Shown here piece after piece: positions 10,801 through 19,579 of a DNA stretch of 64,000 nt. The position numbers and the translations under genes were made by a program. This stretch comes from Cyclobacteriaceae bacterium (lineage in GTDB: Bacteria > Bacteroidota > Bacteroidia > Cytophagales > Cyclobacteriaceae). Numbering within the stretch: the stretch's first letter is position 1; every line of letters begins with the position of its first letter. The stretch spans positions 1-64,000 of the forward strand of contig CATQIH010000049.1 of assembly GCA_958296015.1 (NCBI GenBank), given 5' to 3'. Under the pieces are notes generated by a model. It did no database searches. It was not told where the DNA came from and saw only the letters and a program-made list of their open reading frames with translations.

Positions 10801-11035
10801 GGAAGTATCGTTGGGCTACAGGCTGCCGCAGGCCCTACTGGATAAAACTCCCTTTGGCAGTGCCTCTGTGTCATTTTCCGGCAGAAACCTCTGGTACAAA
10901 GCACCCAACTTTCCTGAGGTGCTCAACTTTGATCCTGAAACAGCGGCTTCCAGTGGCAGCAATGCGCAAGGGCTTGATTTTATCGGCGTACCTACCACTA
11001 AAAGGTATGGCGTGAACCTTAACTTTACTTTTTAA
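7853..11035 (+). CDS. SusC/RagA-type TonB-linked outer membrane receptor
   Basis: Full-length 1060-residue SusC-like transporter. It has a signal peptide (residues 1-20, ending LLAQ), a carboxypeptidase-regulatory-like domain (about 24-105: TIQGTVISLEDNEPIPGVNV), a TonB-box-like segment LNELVVTAIGIERE, a plug domain (ALTGKVPGVNIQGGGG, then VLKGASAAALYGSRAANG) and a 22-strand-type barrel ending in the aromatic C-terminus NLNFTF typical of Bam-inserted proteins. It is 12 bp upstream of its SusD partner, so the two are surely co-transcribed. The operon also holds a lipoprotein and a zinc metalloprotease, a combination pointing to peptides rather than glycans as the substrate, as for RagAB; this is inference. 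No FecI/FecR genes or hybrid two-component system adjoin it. Confidence 0.95.
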   Translation: MKRSLLMLFMVLCPLMLLAQERTIQGTVISLEDNEPIPGVNVTVKNTMNGTITDIEGKYSLTVPEDAQTLIFSFIGMLTKEMPIGNQSTINVDLTDETTQLNELVVTAIGIEREKKALGYSVSNIESNAITNKAEADPIRALTGKVPGVNIQGGGGAVGSNTNITIRGNTSLTQNTQPLFVVDGVPFDNSTFTTDGTSGNLFTNRAFDIDPNSIASMTVLKGASAAALYGSRAANGAIIITTKAGSGGAGKGLEVSFNTSYAIEQAAKLPNYQTMYGSGQHQSLVVAFNGSVGPAFSEYDSVQHVYDASHLKGTAIYDQYAGTKMAYQAYPDNAKNFLQTGGLLETAVNISAGDEKASLATGVSYTNNTGIIPNSSITRSNVNIGGKVNLENGLYMNGSINYVQTSQQTPQVASSLESAPSVIERLLYVPIMYDLTNLPFEDPVTHANVYNRSDVDNPYWVAKYAPYTSDVDRAFGKVQIGYDFTKWLSATYQLGFNAYTDRRKSVIQKGSYNVPLGRVTTDNIYREELDGTLLLTINRDLNSDLSLRMILGHNVNQRLTKREINEGNGIIVFGNNNFTNTASQRVLRDEMFLQRFQGVFGDMSLSYKDTYFLNLVARNDWSSTLPAQNRSYFYPGASGSVIFTDALNMSGGLLSFGKLRMGFTRVGNEAEPYKTNTPFITNSAFNGTEFPFTQNGVTYNSLTLSDNAGNPNLSPEFITEFEVGTELGLFNNRLNVDLTYYDKKTTNSIAAIVLPASSGFSTKLANIGTLRNRGIELGIDYTPFDLASGFTWNIFASFTRNRNKVLDMGGKDQIVVGGRASSNILVVHQVGQPVGQLYGTKMLRDDEGNILIGNNQLGRPLPGGLGIIGDPNPDFILGVTNTVSYKNFTLNFLIDYKKGGDMWSQTASELLGRGVVDIGDREAGRVIPGVLANAEGTGPLIVDGEKVRNTIVIANYDWWFTDSFGVTSFRDVHTFDASVVRLREVSLGYRLPQALLDKTPFGSASVSFSGRNLWYKAPNFPEVLNFDPETAASSGSNAQGLDFIGVPTTKRYGVNLNFTF

Positions 11036-11047
11036 AGATTATTCATC

Positions 11048-12676
11048 ATGCAACAAATGATACGATCACGAAAAAAAATAGCCTTAACGCTTGTATTATG
11101 CTTCGTGCTGGCTTCCTGCTCAGAATCTTTTCTGGATGTCAACACCGATCCGAATAACCCCTCTGAGGCTTCTCTGGATCTGGTAATGCCTGCTGTGCAG
11201 GTAGGATACGCGTCGGCCTTTCTGGGTGGCGTAGAGCGGGCATCGGCTGCGCTGGTAGATCAGGAGTGGAGCAGTACCTTTGGCCGGTGGCGACTCACAG
11301 AAGCTGACTTCAACAGTTCCTGGAAAGGTTTTTACACCCAGGCACTGGCCGATATAGAGGTGGTTATCGCGCAGTCTGAAGAAAACGATCAGCAGGCGTA
11401 TGCAGGTATTGCCAAACTACAAAAAGCCTATATCTACAGCATGATGGTCGATTTGTGGGGAGACATTCCCTATAGCGAAGCCCTTGCCACCGAAAATCCG
11501 GTGTATGACGCAGGAGAAACCATCTATACCGATCTGTTTTTGCTCATCGACGAAGGCATGGCCAACCTGGCAGGCACCGATGTGATACAACCCGGTGCCG
11601 ATATGATCTATGCAGGAGATAAAAGCAAGTGGCTCCAAATGGCCAACGCGCTCAAACTAAAGATGTATCTGCAAACCCGGCTGGTCAACCCGGAAGCATC
11701 AGCCAGCAATATCAGTGCGATACTCAGCCAGGGCGCGTTTATCAGCGACAATACCGATGATTTTCAGTTCCGCTTTGGTTCGGGCATTGCTCCCCAAAAT
11801 GCACATCCGTATTGGATATCCGATTACAATACTTCCACGCGGGAAGGGTATCAGTCCAATGCGTTTTTCGTCAAACTGCGCGGTGGTAGCGAGCGTTATC
11901 CCAACGATTACAACAACCTAAGTGCCAACGTTCGCTACGGGGTAGCCGATCCCCGTCTTCGCTATTATTTTTACCGGCAGGTAGACGGTCTGCCGGATGG
12001 CAACCCCAGCATTCCGTGTGAGCTTAACCAGATTGGCTGCTATTTTTTCTATAGTGGCAATGGCTATCTGGGCCGTGATCGCGGCGACAACAGTGTAGTG
12101 CCAGCAGACGGAGCCGAATATACCACGTATGGCGTTTATCCGGTAGGTGGGCTGTTTGATGCCGACCAGTTCAAGCAAGCTACCGTTAACGATGGCACCG
12201 GGCAGGGCGTATTTCCTATGGTTACCAACTTTATGATGAAGTTTGCCATTGCAGAGTCTATCCTCACGCTGGGCGTGGCCGGTGATGCCAGAGCTTATCT
12301 GGAAGAGGGCGTACGTGCCTCTATTAGCAAAGTGATGGATTTTGGTGATATGATAGCCTCGCCCGGGGAATACAAACCAACCGAGGAGGCAGTCGATACT
12401 TATGTGAATACCGTGCTTGCCAAGTACGATGCCACAGATGCAGCCGGTAAGCTGGAGATCGTGATAGATCAGGCGTATGTGGCTACCTTCGGCAATGGCA
12501 TAGAAGCTTACAATAATTACCGCCGTACCGGGTATCCAACGCTCACGCCGGTAGTGGATAACAACGAGGCTGGGCCCTTTCCCAACCGCTTGATCTATGT
12601 GGTGGACGAGGTAGGCTCCAATGCCAATATTCCTGAAAATTATTCGGTGACCGCTCCCGTATTCTGGGACAAATAA
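11048..12676 (+). CDS. SusD-like surface lipoprotein (SusD-like_2 type)
   Basis: Substrate-binding surface lipoprotein that forms the lid of the SusC channel encoded just upstream. The 542-residue product starts MQQMIRSRKK and has a lipobox LASC near residue 24. The early DVNTDPNNP segment, the TPR-like helices (YAGIAKLQKAYIYSMMVDLWGDIPYSEAL) and the C-terminal NNYRRTGYPTLTP are hallmarks of the second SusD-like family (PF12771 type). Spacing to SusC is 12 bp and to the next lipoprotein gene 10 bp. No damage is seen. Confidence 0.93.
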   Translation: MQQMIRSRKKIALTLVLCFVLASCSESFLDVNTDPNNPSEASLDLVMPAVQVGYASAFLGGVERASAALVDQEWSSTFGRWRLTEADFNSSWKGFYTQALADIEVVIAQSEENDQQAYAGIAKLQKAYIYSMMVDLWGDIPYSEALATENPVYDAGETIYTDLFLLIDEGMANLAGTDVIQPGADMIYAGDKSKWLQMANALKLKMYLQTRLVNPEASASNISAILSQGAFISDNTDDFQFRFGSGIAPQNAHPYWISDYNTSTREGYQSNAFFVKLRGGSERYPNDYNNLSANVRYGVADPRLRYYFYRQVDGLPDGNPSIPCELNQIGCYFFYSGNGYLGRDRGDNSVVPADGAEYTTYGVYPVGGLFDADQFKQATVNDGTGQGVFPMVTNFMMKFAIAESILTLGVAGDARAYLEEGVRASISKVMDFGDMIASPGEYKPTEEAVDTYVNTVLAKYDATDAAGKLEIVIDQAYVATFGNGIEAYNNYRRTGYPTLTPVVDNNEAGPFPNRLIYVVDEVGSNANIPENYSVTAPVFWDK

Positions 12677-12686
12677 CCTATGCAAG

Positions 12687-13706
12687 ATGAAACATATGAG
12701 AACATTGAAAACGATAGGCTGGGTAGCCATGATCACTGTGCTGTTTGATGCCTGCAAAAATGAGGCACTGTATCCTATACCCGAGCCGGAATGGGCACCC
12801 GTAGCCGAGGTGCAGTGGACAGATCAGAACAAGACGTTCTTTGATTATGAAAACCTGGCGGAAGCAGCCTTTGAGTTTACGCTGGTTGGAGAAGATTTTG
12901 GCTATGAGGAAGCCAGGGTAGCCTCCATAGATGTATTCACTAGCTATAATGGCAGTGAATCTGTGCTGCTAGGCAACTATAATAGCCTGCCTGCAACCGT
13001 GTCTTTGTCTGCTTCACAAGCAGCTTCCTTGTTTGGCGTGAGTGCTGCCGATTTGGCACTGGGCGATACCTTTACGTTTAGCTTTGTCGTGTATGGCCAG
13101 GACGGTAGGGTTTTCAGGATATATAATAACAATATCTGCAATCTTATCCGCATTGCAGGCATATGCTCCATAGATGCCTATGTGCTTAATCCTACGGTGG
13201 CCCTCACCAGCGTGAGCGAAGAAAACAATGCTTTTGACATGAGTGAACTGGCTTCTTCCAGCGACGATTCCTTTGTTTTTACGATGGATAAAAGAGACTA
13301 TACCAGCCTTGCTTCCAGTAGCGCGGAGGTGCAGTTGTTGTACAACAACGGTACGGATACTGCCGCCTGGAAAACGCTAACGTCTGTGACTACCTTCCCC
13401 TCGGAAGTAGCCGTCACCGCAAGTCAGGCAGCTTCTTTGTTTGGGATGACCACAGCGCAACTCTCTGCCGGAGATCAGTTCGACGTACGAATTGTCTTCT
13501 CCAATCCGGTGGGAAACTTTACCAACTATGGCTCCAAAGTGTGTGGCATGGACTTCCCTAGTAATATTGTCTATCCTCAGCACAGCAATGCCACAGGCGA
13601 CATTTCTTCGCTGAGTTGGGTTAATCCTTATGGTGCTACTACTGCTCCGGAACCTACTCCACTCACTGGCACCTGCTCGTTGACCATTGCGGTGACAGAT
13701 CAATAA
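12687..13706 (+). CDS. Two-repeat surface lipoprotein in SusE/F position
   Basis: Putative outer-membrane lipoprotein of 339 residues with a signal ending in a lipobox-like FDAC (Cys about residue 23). It contains two related modules: SASQAASLFGVSAADLALGDTF in the first half is echoed by TASQAASLFGMTTAQLSAGDQF in the second (only the shared pattern ASQAASLFG..(T/A)A.L..GD is claimed). Each module is probably a beta-sandwich. No catalytic motif is visible. Its position directly after SusD is where SusE/F-like ligand-binding lipoproteins sit, so a role in surface capture of the substrate is likely. I do not recognise a named family. Confidence 0.75.
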   Translation: MKHMRTLKTIGWVAMITVLFDACKNEALYPIPEPEWAPVAEVQWTDQNKTFFDYENLAEAAFEFTLVGEDFGYEEARVASIDVFTSYNGSESVLLGNYNSLPATVSLSASQAASLFGVSAADLALGDTFTFSFVVYGQDGRVFRIYNNNICNLIRIAGICSIDAYVLNPTVALTSVSEENNAFDMSELASSSDDSFVFTMDKRDYTSLASSSAEVQLLYNNGTDTAAWKTLTSVTTFPSEVAVTASQAASLFGMTTAQLSAGDQFDVRIVFSNPVGNFTNYGSKVCGMDFPSNIVYPQHSNATGDISSLSWVNPYGATTAPEPTPLTGTCSLTIAVTDQ

Positions 13707-13806
13707 AAGTGGGCGAGGCGTTGCAGCTTTGGTCGTATCAGCCGATATTAGCACAACATTCAAATAATATTTTACACAACACAGCTTCTACCTAACGATA
13801 ACAACA

Positions 13807-16236
13807 ATGTTTAGAACAGTAGCCGTATGGCTTATGATGGGTTTGTTTTTGTGCAGTTTTCAGCCGGGGTTTGCCCAAACCTCTATGGCAGAAAAGACGC
13901 AGGGCATGAAAAAATATGACGGACTTTTTCCTTTTTACTGGGATGCGGCTACCGGGAAAATATGGATGGAAATCAGCAAGTTTGATCAGGAGTTTTTGTT
14001 CTACACCTCGCTGGCCGCCGGTATGGGTTCCAACGATATTGGCCTCGACCGGGGAAAACTCGGGGCAGAATACGTGATAAAGTTTGTCAAATCAGGGCCA
14101 AAGGTACTGATGATGGCACCCAATATGGGCTACAGAGCCATTTCTGATAACCCACAGGAAGTACAGGCGGTGGAAGAAGCATTTGCCGAGTCAGTGCTGT
14201 GGGGTTTCAAGGTGGAAGCCACTACACAGCAAACCGTGCTGGTGGATATGACAGACTTCCTGCTACGCGATGCCTTCGGGGCAGCCAGCGACCTGAAGAA
14301 AACCGGGCAGGGCAACTACAAAGCAGACCCATCCCGTTCTGCTATCCATTTGGCCATGACTCGGAATTTCCCGAAAAATACTGAGTTCGAGGCGACCATC
14401 ACCCTGACGACCGATGACGTGCCCGGCGATTACACGCGCAGTGTCACGCCAGACCCGCAGGCGATCACGGTGCGGGAACACTTCTCCTTCGTTGAACTGC
14501 CCGACGATGGCTATCAGCCCAGGGTTTACGATCCACGGTCAGGGCTTTACTCGATCAGTTTTTTTGATTATTCTACGCCGGTAGACCAGCCCATCGAAAA
14601 GCAATACATCGCAAGGCACCGGCTGGTGAAAAAGAATCCGCAGGCAGCCATGAGTGAGGCTGTGGAGCCGATCATTTACTACATGGACCCTGGTGCTCCC
14701 GAACCTATTCGTACTGCGCTGATGGAAGGTGCTTCGTGGTGGAACCAAGCGTTTGAGGCCGCCGGTTTCAGGAATGCTTTTCAGGTAAAGCTGCTGCCCG
14801 AAGATGCCGATCCGATGGATATTCGCTACAACCTCATCCAGTGGGTACACCGCTCTACCCGCGGCTGGTCTTACGGGGCCAGCATCACTGATCCGCGTAC
14901 CGGAGAAATACTCAAAGGCAAAGTGACGCTCGGTTCGCTGCGTATCCGGCAGGATTTTCTGATTGCGCAGGGACTTATTGGAGATTATGAAACAGGCCAA
15001 CCCGAACAGCCGGAGTTGCTCCAGATGGCCCTGGCCAGGATACGCCAACTGGCTGCACACGAAGTAGGACATACCCTGGGCTTACCACACAATTATGCAA
15101 GCAATTTCAACGACCGAGCTTCGGTGATGGATTATCCGCATCCGATGGTCACTATCAAAGCCGGTCAGCTTGATCTCTCGGATGCTTATGCCACCGGTAT
15201 TGGCATCTGGGATAAGATCGCCATTGCTTATGGATACAGCCAGTTTGCCAAAGACAAAGAGAAACAGTCCCTGGACAGTATTGTCAATGATTATGTGAAA
15301 AAAGACATCCATTACCTGACTGATCAGGATGCACGTCCGGCGGGTAGTGCACACCCTTATGTACATTTATGGGACAATGGTAAAAGTGCAGCCAAGGAAC
15401 TCAATCATGTGATGGAAGTCAGGAAAATAGCCCTGAATACTTTTTCAGAAAAGAGAATTCCTTTGGGGCAGCCTATGTCTACCCTGGAAGAAGTACTGGT
15501 GCCGGTGTATCTTTACCACCGATACCAAACCGAAGCAGCCTGTAAGGTAATCGGCGGGCTGTATTATAACTATGCGCTGCGAGGCGACGGGCAGGTGATC
15601 ACCGAGATGGTGCCCGCTGGGGAACAGAGGGAAGCCCTGGATGCCATTATGAAAACGCTGGATGCTGAAAACCTGACGATTCCCGAGCATATCATCAAGC
15701 TGATCCCGCCACAGGCTTTTGGCTACACTAAAAACAAACGGGAAACCTTTGACAGCAAAAGTGGCCTGACCTTCGACCCTTTATCTGCTGCCGAAGCTGC
15801 TGCTGATATGACGCTCACCTTTTTGCTTCACCCTGAGCGCGCTGCCCGGCTGGTGCAATACCATGCCCGCGACAACAGCCAGCCCGGACTGGAGCAAGTA
15901 CTCGACCGCGTCATAGACCAGACCTGGAAGCAGTCGCCACCCAATGGGCTGCCCGGTGAGGTTTACAGCATGGTAGGCGGACAGTCGCTGGCACATCTGA
16001 TGAAGCTGATCAGCAACGAAGAAGCTTCCGGCGAAGTGCGCGCGATGGCAGCCCTGAAGCTGTCGGAACTCAAACAGTGGCTGGCTGATCAGACTGCGCA
16101 TAAGAATAACTCAGCACAGCAAGCACACTATACTTTTGCGCTGTCAATTATCGATACATTCGACAAATCCTATCAGGCACCTGTGCCCAACGATCCATCA
16201 GCCATTCCCGATGGCTCACCAATTGGTAGTGACTGA
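13807..16236 (+). CDS. Secreted zinc-dependent metalloprotease (DUF5117/DUF4953 type)
   Basis: Large secreted metallopeptidase of 809 residues with a signal peptide ending near PGFAQ (residue 24). The N-terminal half (KYDGLFPFYWD, KIWMEISKFDQEFLFYTSL) matches the DUF5117-type N-domain of Bacteroidota zinc-dependent metalloproteases. The zinc site HEVGHTLGLPHN is at residues 418-429, followed by an ASVMDYPHP-like Met-turn segment (RASVMDYPHP). The C-terminal third is helical with no recognised domain. It follows the lipoprotein by 100 bp and probably belongs to the same transcription unit. In other Bacteroidota such proteins also accompany SusC/SusD pairs. Likely role: extracellular or periplasmic cleavage of peptides brought in by this SusCD system. 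Confidence 0.9.
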   Translation: MFRTVAVWLMMGLFLCSFQPGFAQTSMAEKTQGMKKYDGLFPFYWDAATGKIWMEISKFDQEFLFYTSLAAGMGSNDIGLDRGKLGAEYVIKFVKSGPKVLMMAPNMGYRAISDNPQEVQAVEEAFAESVLWGFKVEATTQQTVLVDMTDFLLRDAFGAASDLKKTGQGNYKADPSRSAIHLAMTRNFPKNTEFEATITLTTDDVPGDYTRSVTPDPQAITVREHFSFVELPDDGYQPRVYDPRSGLYSISFFDYSTPVDQPIEKQYIARHRLVKKNPQAAMSEAVEPIIYYMDPGAPEPIRTALMEGASWWNQAFEAAGFRNAFQVKLLPEDADPMDIRYNLIQWVHRSTRGWSYGASITDPRTGEILKGKVTLGSLRIRQDFLIAQGLIGDYETGQPEQPELLQMALARIRQLAAHEVGHTLGLPHNYASNFNDRASVMDYPHPMVTIKAGQLDLSDAYATGIGIWDKIAIAYGYSQFAKDKEKQSLDSIVNDYVKKDIHYLTDQDARPAGSAHPYVHLWDNGKSAAKELNHVMEVRKIALNTFSEKRIPLGQPMSTLEEVLVPVYLYHRYQTEAACKVIGGLYYNYALRGDGQVITEMVPAGEQREALDAIMKTLDAENLTIPEHIIKLIPPQAFGYTKNKRETFDSKSGLTFDPLSAAEAAADMTLTFLLHPERAARLVQYHARDNSQPGLEQVLDRVIDQTWKQSPPNGLPGEVYSMVGGQSLAHLMKLISNEEASGEVRAMAALKLSELKQWLADQTAHKNNSAQQAHYTFALSIIDTFDKSYQAPVPNDPSAIPDGSPIGSD

Positions 16237-16441
16237 TAGTGTTGTTTTTCTTGTTATTGTAGAAAAATTGTTTAACAGGGCACCTTATCAAAGGTTACTG
16301 CATCTCTGAGGATTGGCCAATTGTGCAGGACATAGATAGATGATGAAATCACTGGTATTCTTATTGAGTTTGGTGCGGTATAAAAATTGGATGTTAGGTT
16401 GCCAATCCGTCAATTTCAGACAAAATCTGGAAGACAACTAA

Positions 16442-17047
16442 TTGCTCGGGGGTGGGCTGGCCAACCGCATCGTCCTGTTTGTAACTTCTATGATGGAAGT
16501 CAAAAGCTCGATGGGTGTTATTGTGGCGGCTCCTACGGCTGACTCGTGTGGTGAGGTGCACGGAGCCATCATCGGCACAGCCGCTACGCTCGGACTGGGT
16601 GAAGACAAGGTAGTAAAGGCATTGCTTTTGGCAGGAATCATCGGCGTATTTATTGCGGCTCATGCCACCTTTGCTGCCGAAGTAGGTGGCTGCCAGGCAA
16701 AATGCGGATCAGGTTCCGGCATGGCCGCTGCTACCCTAGTGGGCATGGCCAATGGTACGCTGCATCAATCGCTGGGGGCAGCTTCCATTGCGCTGCAAAA
16801 CTGCCTGGGCATGATCTGCGATCCGGTCGCTAATCGGGTGGAAGCACCCTGCCTGGGCAAAAACGTGATGGCGGCTACCAATGCACTCTCCTGTGCCAAC
16901 ATGGCTCTCGCCGGCTACGACCATCTGATTCCTTTGGACGAAGTGATTCATACCATGGACCAGGTTGGCCACAGCATACCCAACACGCTGAGGTGTACCT
17001 CGCTGGGTGGCTTGTCTATCACCAAAACGTCCAGTCCAAAGAAATAG
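16442..17047 (+). pseudogene. C-terminal fragment of Fe-S L-serine dehydratase (alpha domain)
   Basis: The 201-residue open frame matches the C-terminal part of the iron-sulfur L-serine ammonia-lyase alpha domain, which deaminates serine to pyruvate. Readable motifs are EVKSSMGVIVAAPTADSCGE, VGGCQAKCGSGSGMAAA and ALQNCLGMICDPVANRVEAPC, holding cluster cysteines. The family motif APTAGSCG is changed to APTADSCG. The frame begins with TTG immediately after an in-frame TAA at 16439-16441, with no beta domain or N-terminal alpha part upstream. This is a truncated remnant, presumably inactive. It is followed by non-coding debris and an AT-rich foreign gene. Confidence 0.85.
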
Positions 17048-17482
17048 AAGAAAGGCTTAACCACCCTGCGTTCAAGAGTTGTTAGCATCTACCGATCACG
17101 GTCAAGGACTTGCTGCATCAGCGCAGGCTGTGTAAGGTGACATTCTTGCTGATGCACGGTTTTGACAAGCGTTACCAAACACTTTACGCAAACTTTGCGA
17201 AGAACAGGTAAAGGAGCTTCTATTAGCACTTCCTTTCCCAACATGCCGCTGACCGTTGAATAAATACGCTTGTGGTTGGTACGTTACGCTGTAATAGCCT
17301 TTTAAAAGGAGTAAAGATTTGCATATTCAGTTAGAAGAGCGGTATAAAAAAATGCCTGAAAAGGTTTGGATATACAGCTTTGAGATATTTGTTTTCCCAG
17401 CACAAATTACATAGGTTTGGTTATTAAAACGTTGGGCATTATTAGAGAAAAAACCGAACATACAATAAACAGAATCGAGTAA
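17048..17482. other. Intergenic debris before the DUF262 gene
   Basis: No intact gene. A minus-strand frame of about 57 codons (about 17085-17265) is open but unrecognised. Base composition changes to AT-rich near 17300, close to the start of the DUF262 gene, which suggests a junction of foreign DNA. A GTTGGGC motif at about 17431-17437 resembles an integron core site, but no attC fold was found. Confidence 0.4.
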
Positions 17483-19381
17483 ATGAAGGCAAACGAAACG
17501 AAAGTAGAAGACTTTTTATCTTCAAATAAAACCCAATTTGTGATTCCTGTTTATCAGAGAAATTATGATTGGTCGACAAGCCAATGCAAACAGCTTTTAG
17601 ATGATATTTTGGAAGTTGGTACAAGTAACAGAATGAATGCTCATTTCATTGGAAGCGTTGTTTATGTTCACGATGACGTTTACACTTCTTCAAGAATTAA
17701 GGAATTGACCGCAATTGACGGACAGCAACGTTTGACCACATTGACTTTAATTTATTTAGCACTGTATAGTTTAGCACTTGAAATAAATGACGAAGCACTT
17801 GTAAATGAAATAAGCGAAACCTATCTAATTAACAAATTTGCACCCGAAGAAGAAAAACTAAAACTTCGACCAACTGAAAACAACGACAAGGCAATTAAGT
17901 ACCTTTTGAGAAGCGACAAAGATGAAGAATTTAGCGATTTTTCAAAGGTTATAGATAACTACAACTATTTCAAAAGTCGGATTAGTGAAGAAAATTTTGA
18001 GTATGTTCTCAAAGGACTTTCAAAGTTAATGTTTGTAGAAATTTCACTTGACCGCGAAAAAGACGACCCACAAAGAATATTTGAAAGTTTAAATTCAACA
18101 GGTCTTGAACTCTCACAAGCAGACCTAATTAGAAATTATATTTTAATGGGGCTTAATCGCAGAGACCAAAATAAAATTTACAATAACTATTGGGAAATAA
18201 TAGAAAAACTTGCAAAGGATGAAACTTTAAACACAAGTAAAGTTTCCGATTTTATTAGAGATTATTTGACTTTGGCAAACAACAAAATCCCGAATAAAAA
18301 CAAGGTTTATCTAGAGTTCAAAGCAAAATTTCCGACAACTGATTTACAGGAATTGGAAACAAAACTTTCACCAATTAAATCACTTGTTAAGTTTTATAAC
18401 AGACTACTGAATCCAAAGAACGAATCTGATAAAGACATAAGATTACAACTTGAATACATTAATAAACTTGAAATAAATGTTGCGTATCCATTCTTAATGA
18501 AAGTCTATGAAGATTACTCTGAAGATATAATTGATAAATCCACTTTCATAGAAGTTTTAGATTTTATACAATCATTTGCTTGGAGAAGATTTATAGTTGG
18601 TTTACCTACAAATGTACTCAATAAAATATTTATGACACTTTACGAAAAAGTGGATAAAAACGAATACTTATTGTCCTTACAAAAATGGTTACTTAAATGA
18701 CCAGGCTCACAACGTTTTCCTAAGAATAACGAAGTTATTGAAAGCCTGAAATTCAAAGACGTTTACAACATAAAATCCAAAAACAGAACTTATCTGCTTG
18801 AGCGAGTTGAAAATTTTGAAAATAAGGAACCTGTAATTATTGAAGGAAACACCGATATAACAATTGAACATATTTTTCCTCAAAATCCTGACCCAAGATG
18901 GAAAGTCGATTTAGGAACAGATGAATATAACTCAATCAAAGAAACATATCTGAACACAATCGGGAACTTGACATTGTCAGGTAACAATGGCAAACTTGGA
19001 AATAAGCCGTTTGTATTTAAAAGGGATTTGGAAAATGCCGGTTATAGAGACAGTCGCTTATGGCTTAATAAATACCTTTCGATATCAGAAAAATGGAATA
19101 AAGTAGAAATCGAAAGACGCTTTGACTTGCTCGCTGAACGATTTTTAAAAATTTGGCAATTACCAGCGATTGAATTAGAAGATAGAGATGAAAACAATGA
19201 AGTTAATATTTTTGAAGCAGAAGACCCAAAACATAAAAAATTAGAGTATGCGATTTTCTTCGACCAAAAAATAGAGGTTAATCAAGTTGCAAAGTTATAC
19301 GTTGAAGTATTTAAACAACTTTTTGATTTACAACCAGAAACTTTTTTCACAACTGACTTGGCTGAAAAAGTTACACTTTAA
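17483..19381 (+). pseudogene. DUF262/DUF1524 (GmrSD-like) protein interrupted by one TGA
   Basis: A GmrSD-type protein, a family that includes modification-dependent DNA endonucleases used in phage defence. The N-terminal DUF262 domain has FVIPVYQRNYDW, the nucleotide-binding-type motif AIDGQQRLTTLTLIY and FESLNSTGLELSQADLIRNY. The C-terminal DUF1524 nuclease domain has IEHIFPQN and NTIGNLTLSGNNGKLGN (His-Me finger type). Both parts are in the same frame, separated only by TGA at 18698-18700; the frame stays open through 18701-18967 and keeps family sequence (GSQRFP). With read-through the product would be about 632 residues, a normal size. Its low GC content compared with neighbours on both sides suggests recent transfer. 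The lesion could be a nonsense mutation (for example CGA to TGA) or a sequence error. Confidence 0.85.
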
Positions 19382-19504
19382 ACAGAAATCAAGAAAATAA
19401 AACCTTGAGCTGAAAAATCCGTATAAAACCCTCCATTACTTACAATTATACAAAACCGTTGGTGCGCCAAAAAGTCCAATTGAAAAAGAATTTACTTTCC
19501 CCGC

Positions 19505-19575
19505 CCTATGGCTCACAGGACGGTCAAATGACTCTCCGTTAAGGTGGCTTGTGAGACTATTCCACGGTGGCAATG
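19505..19575. repeat. Divergent copy of the dispersed hairpin element
   Basis: CTCACA (19512-19517) can pair with TGTGAG (19550-19555). TTAAGGTGGCTTGTGAGAC at 19539-19557 is the reverse complement of 3758-3776 with one mismatch. The following CCACGGTGGCA resembles the GCGCCACGGCGGCAC core at 3686-3709 and 54696-54719. It sits between the DUF262 gene and the M24 fragment. Confidence 0.45.
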
Positions 19576-19579
19576 TTAC

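Noticed and set aside
17085-17265. Minus-strand open frame of about 57 codons in debris before the DUF262 gene
   Set aside because: No recognisable motif, no start context and bounded by stops; likely chance or old debris.
17425-19467. GTTGG motifs at both ends of the AT-rich DUF262 segment, suggesting an integron cassette
   Set aside because: The 3' motif GTTGGTG does not fit GTTRRRY and no folded attC with a matching RYYYAAC box was found.
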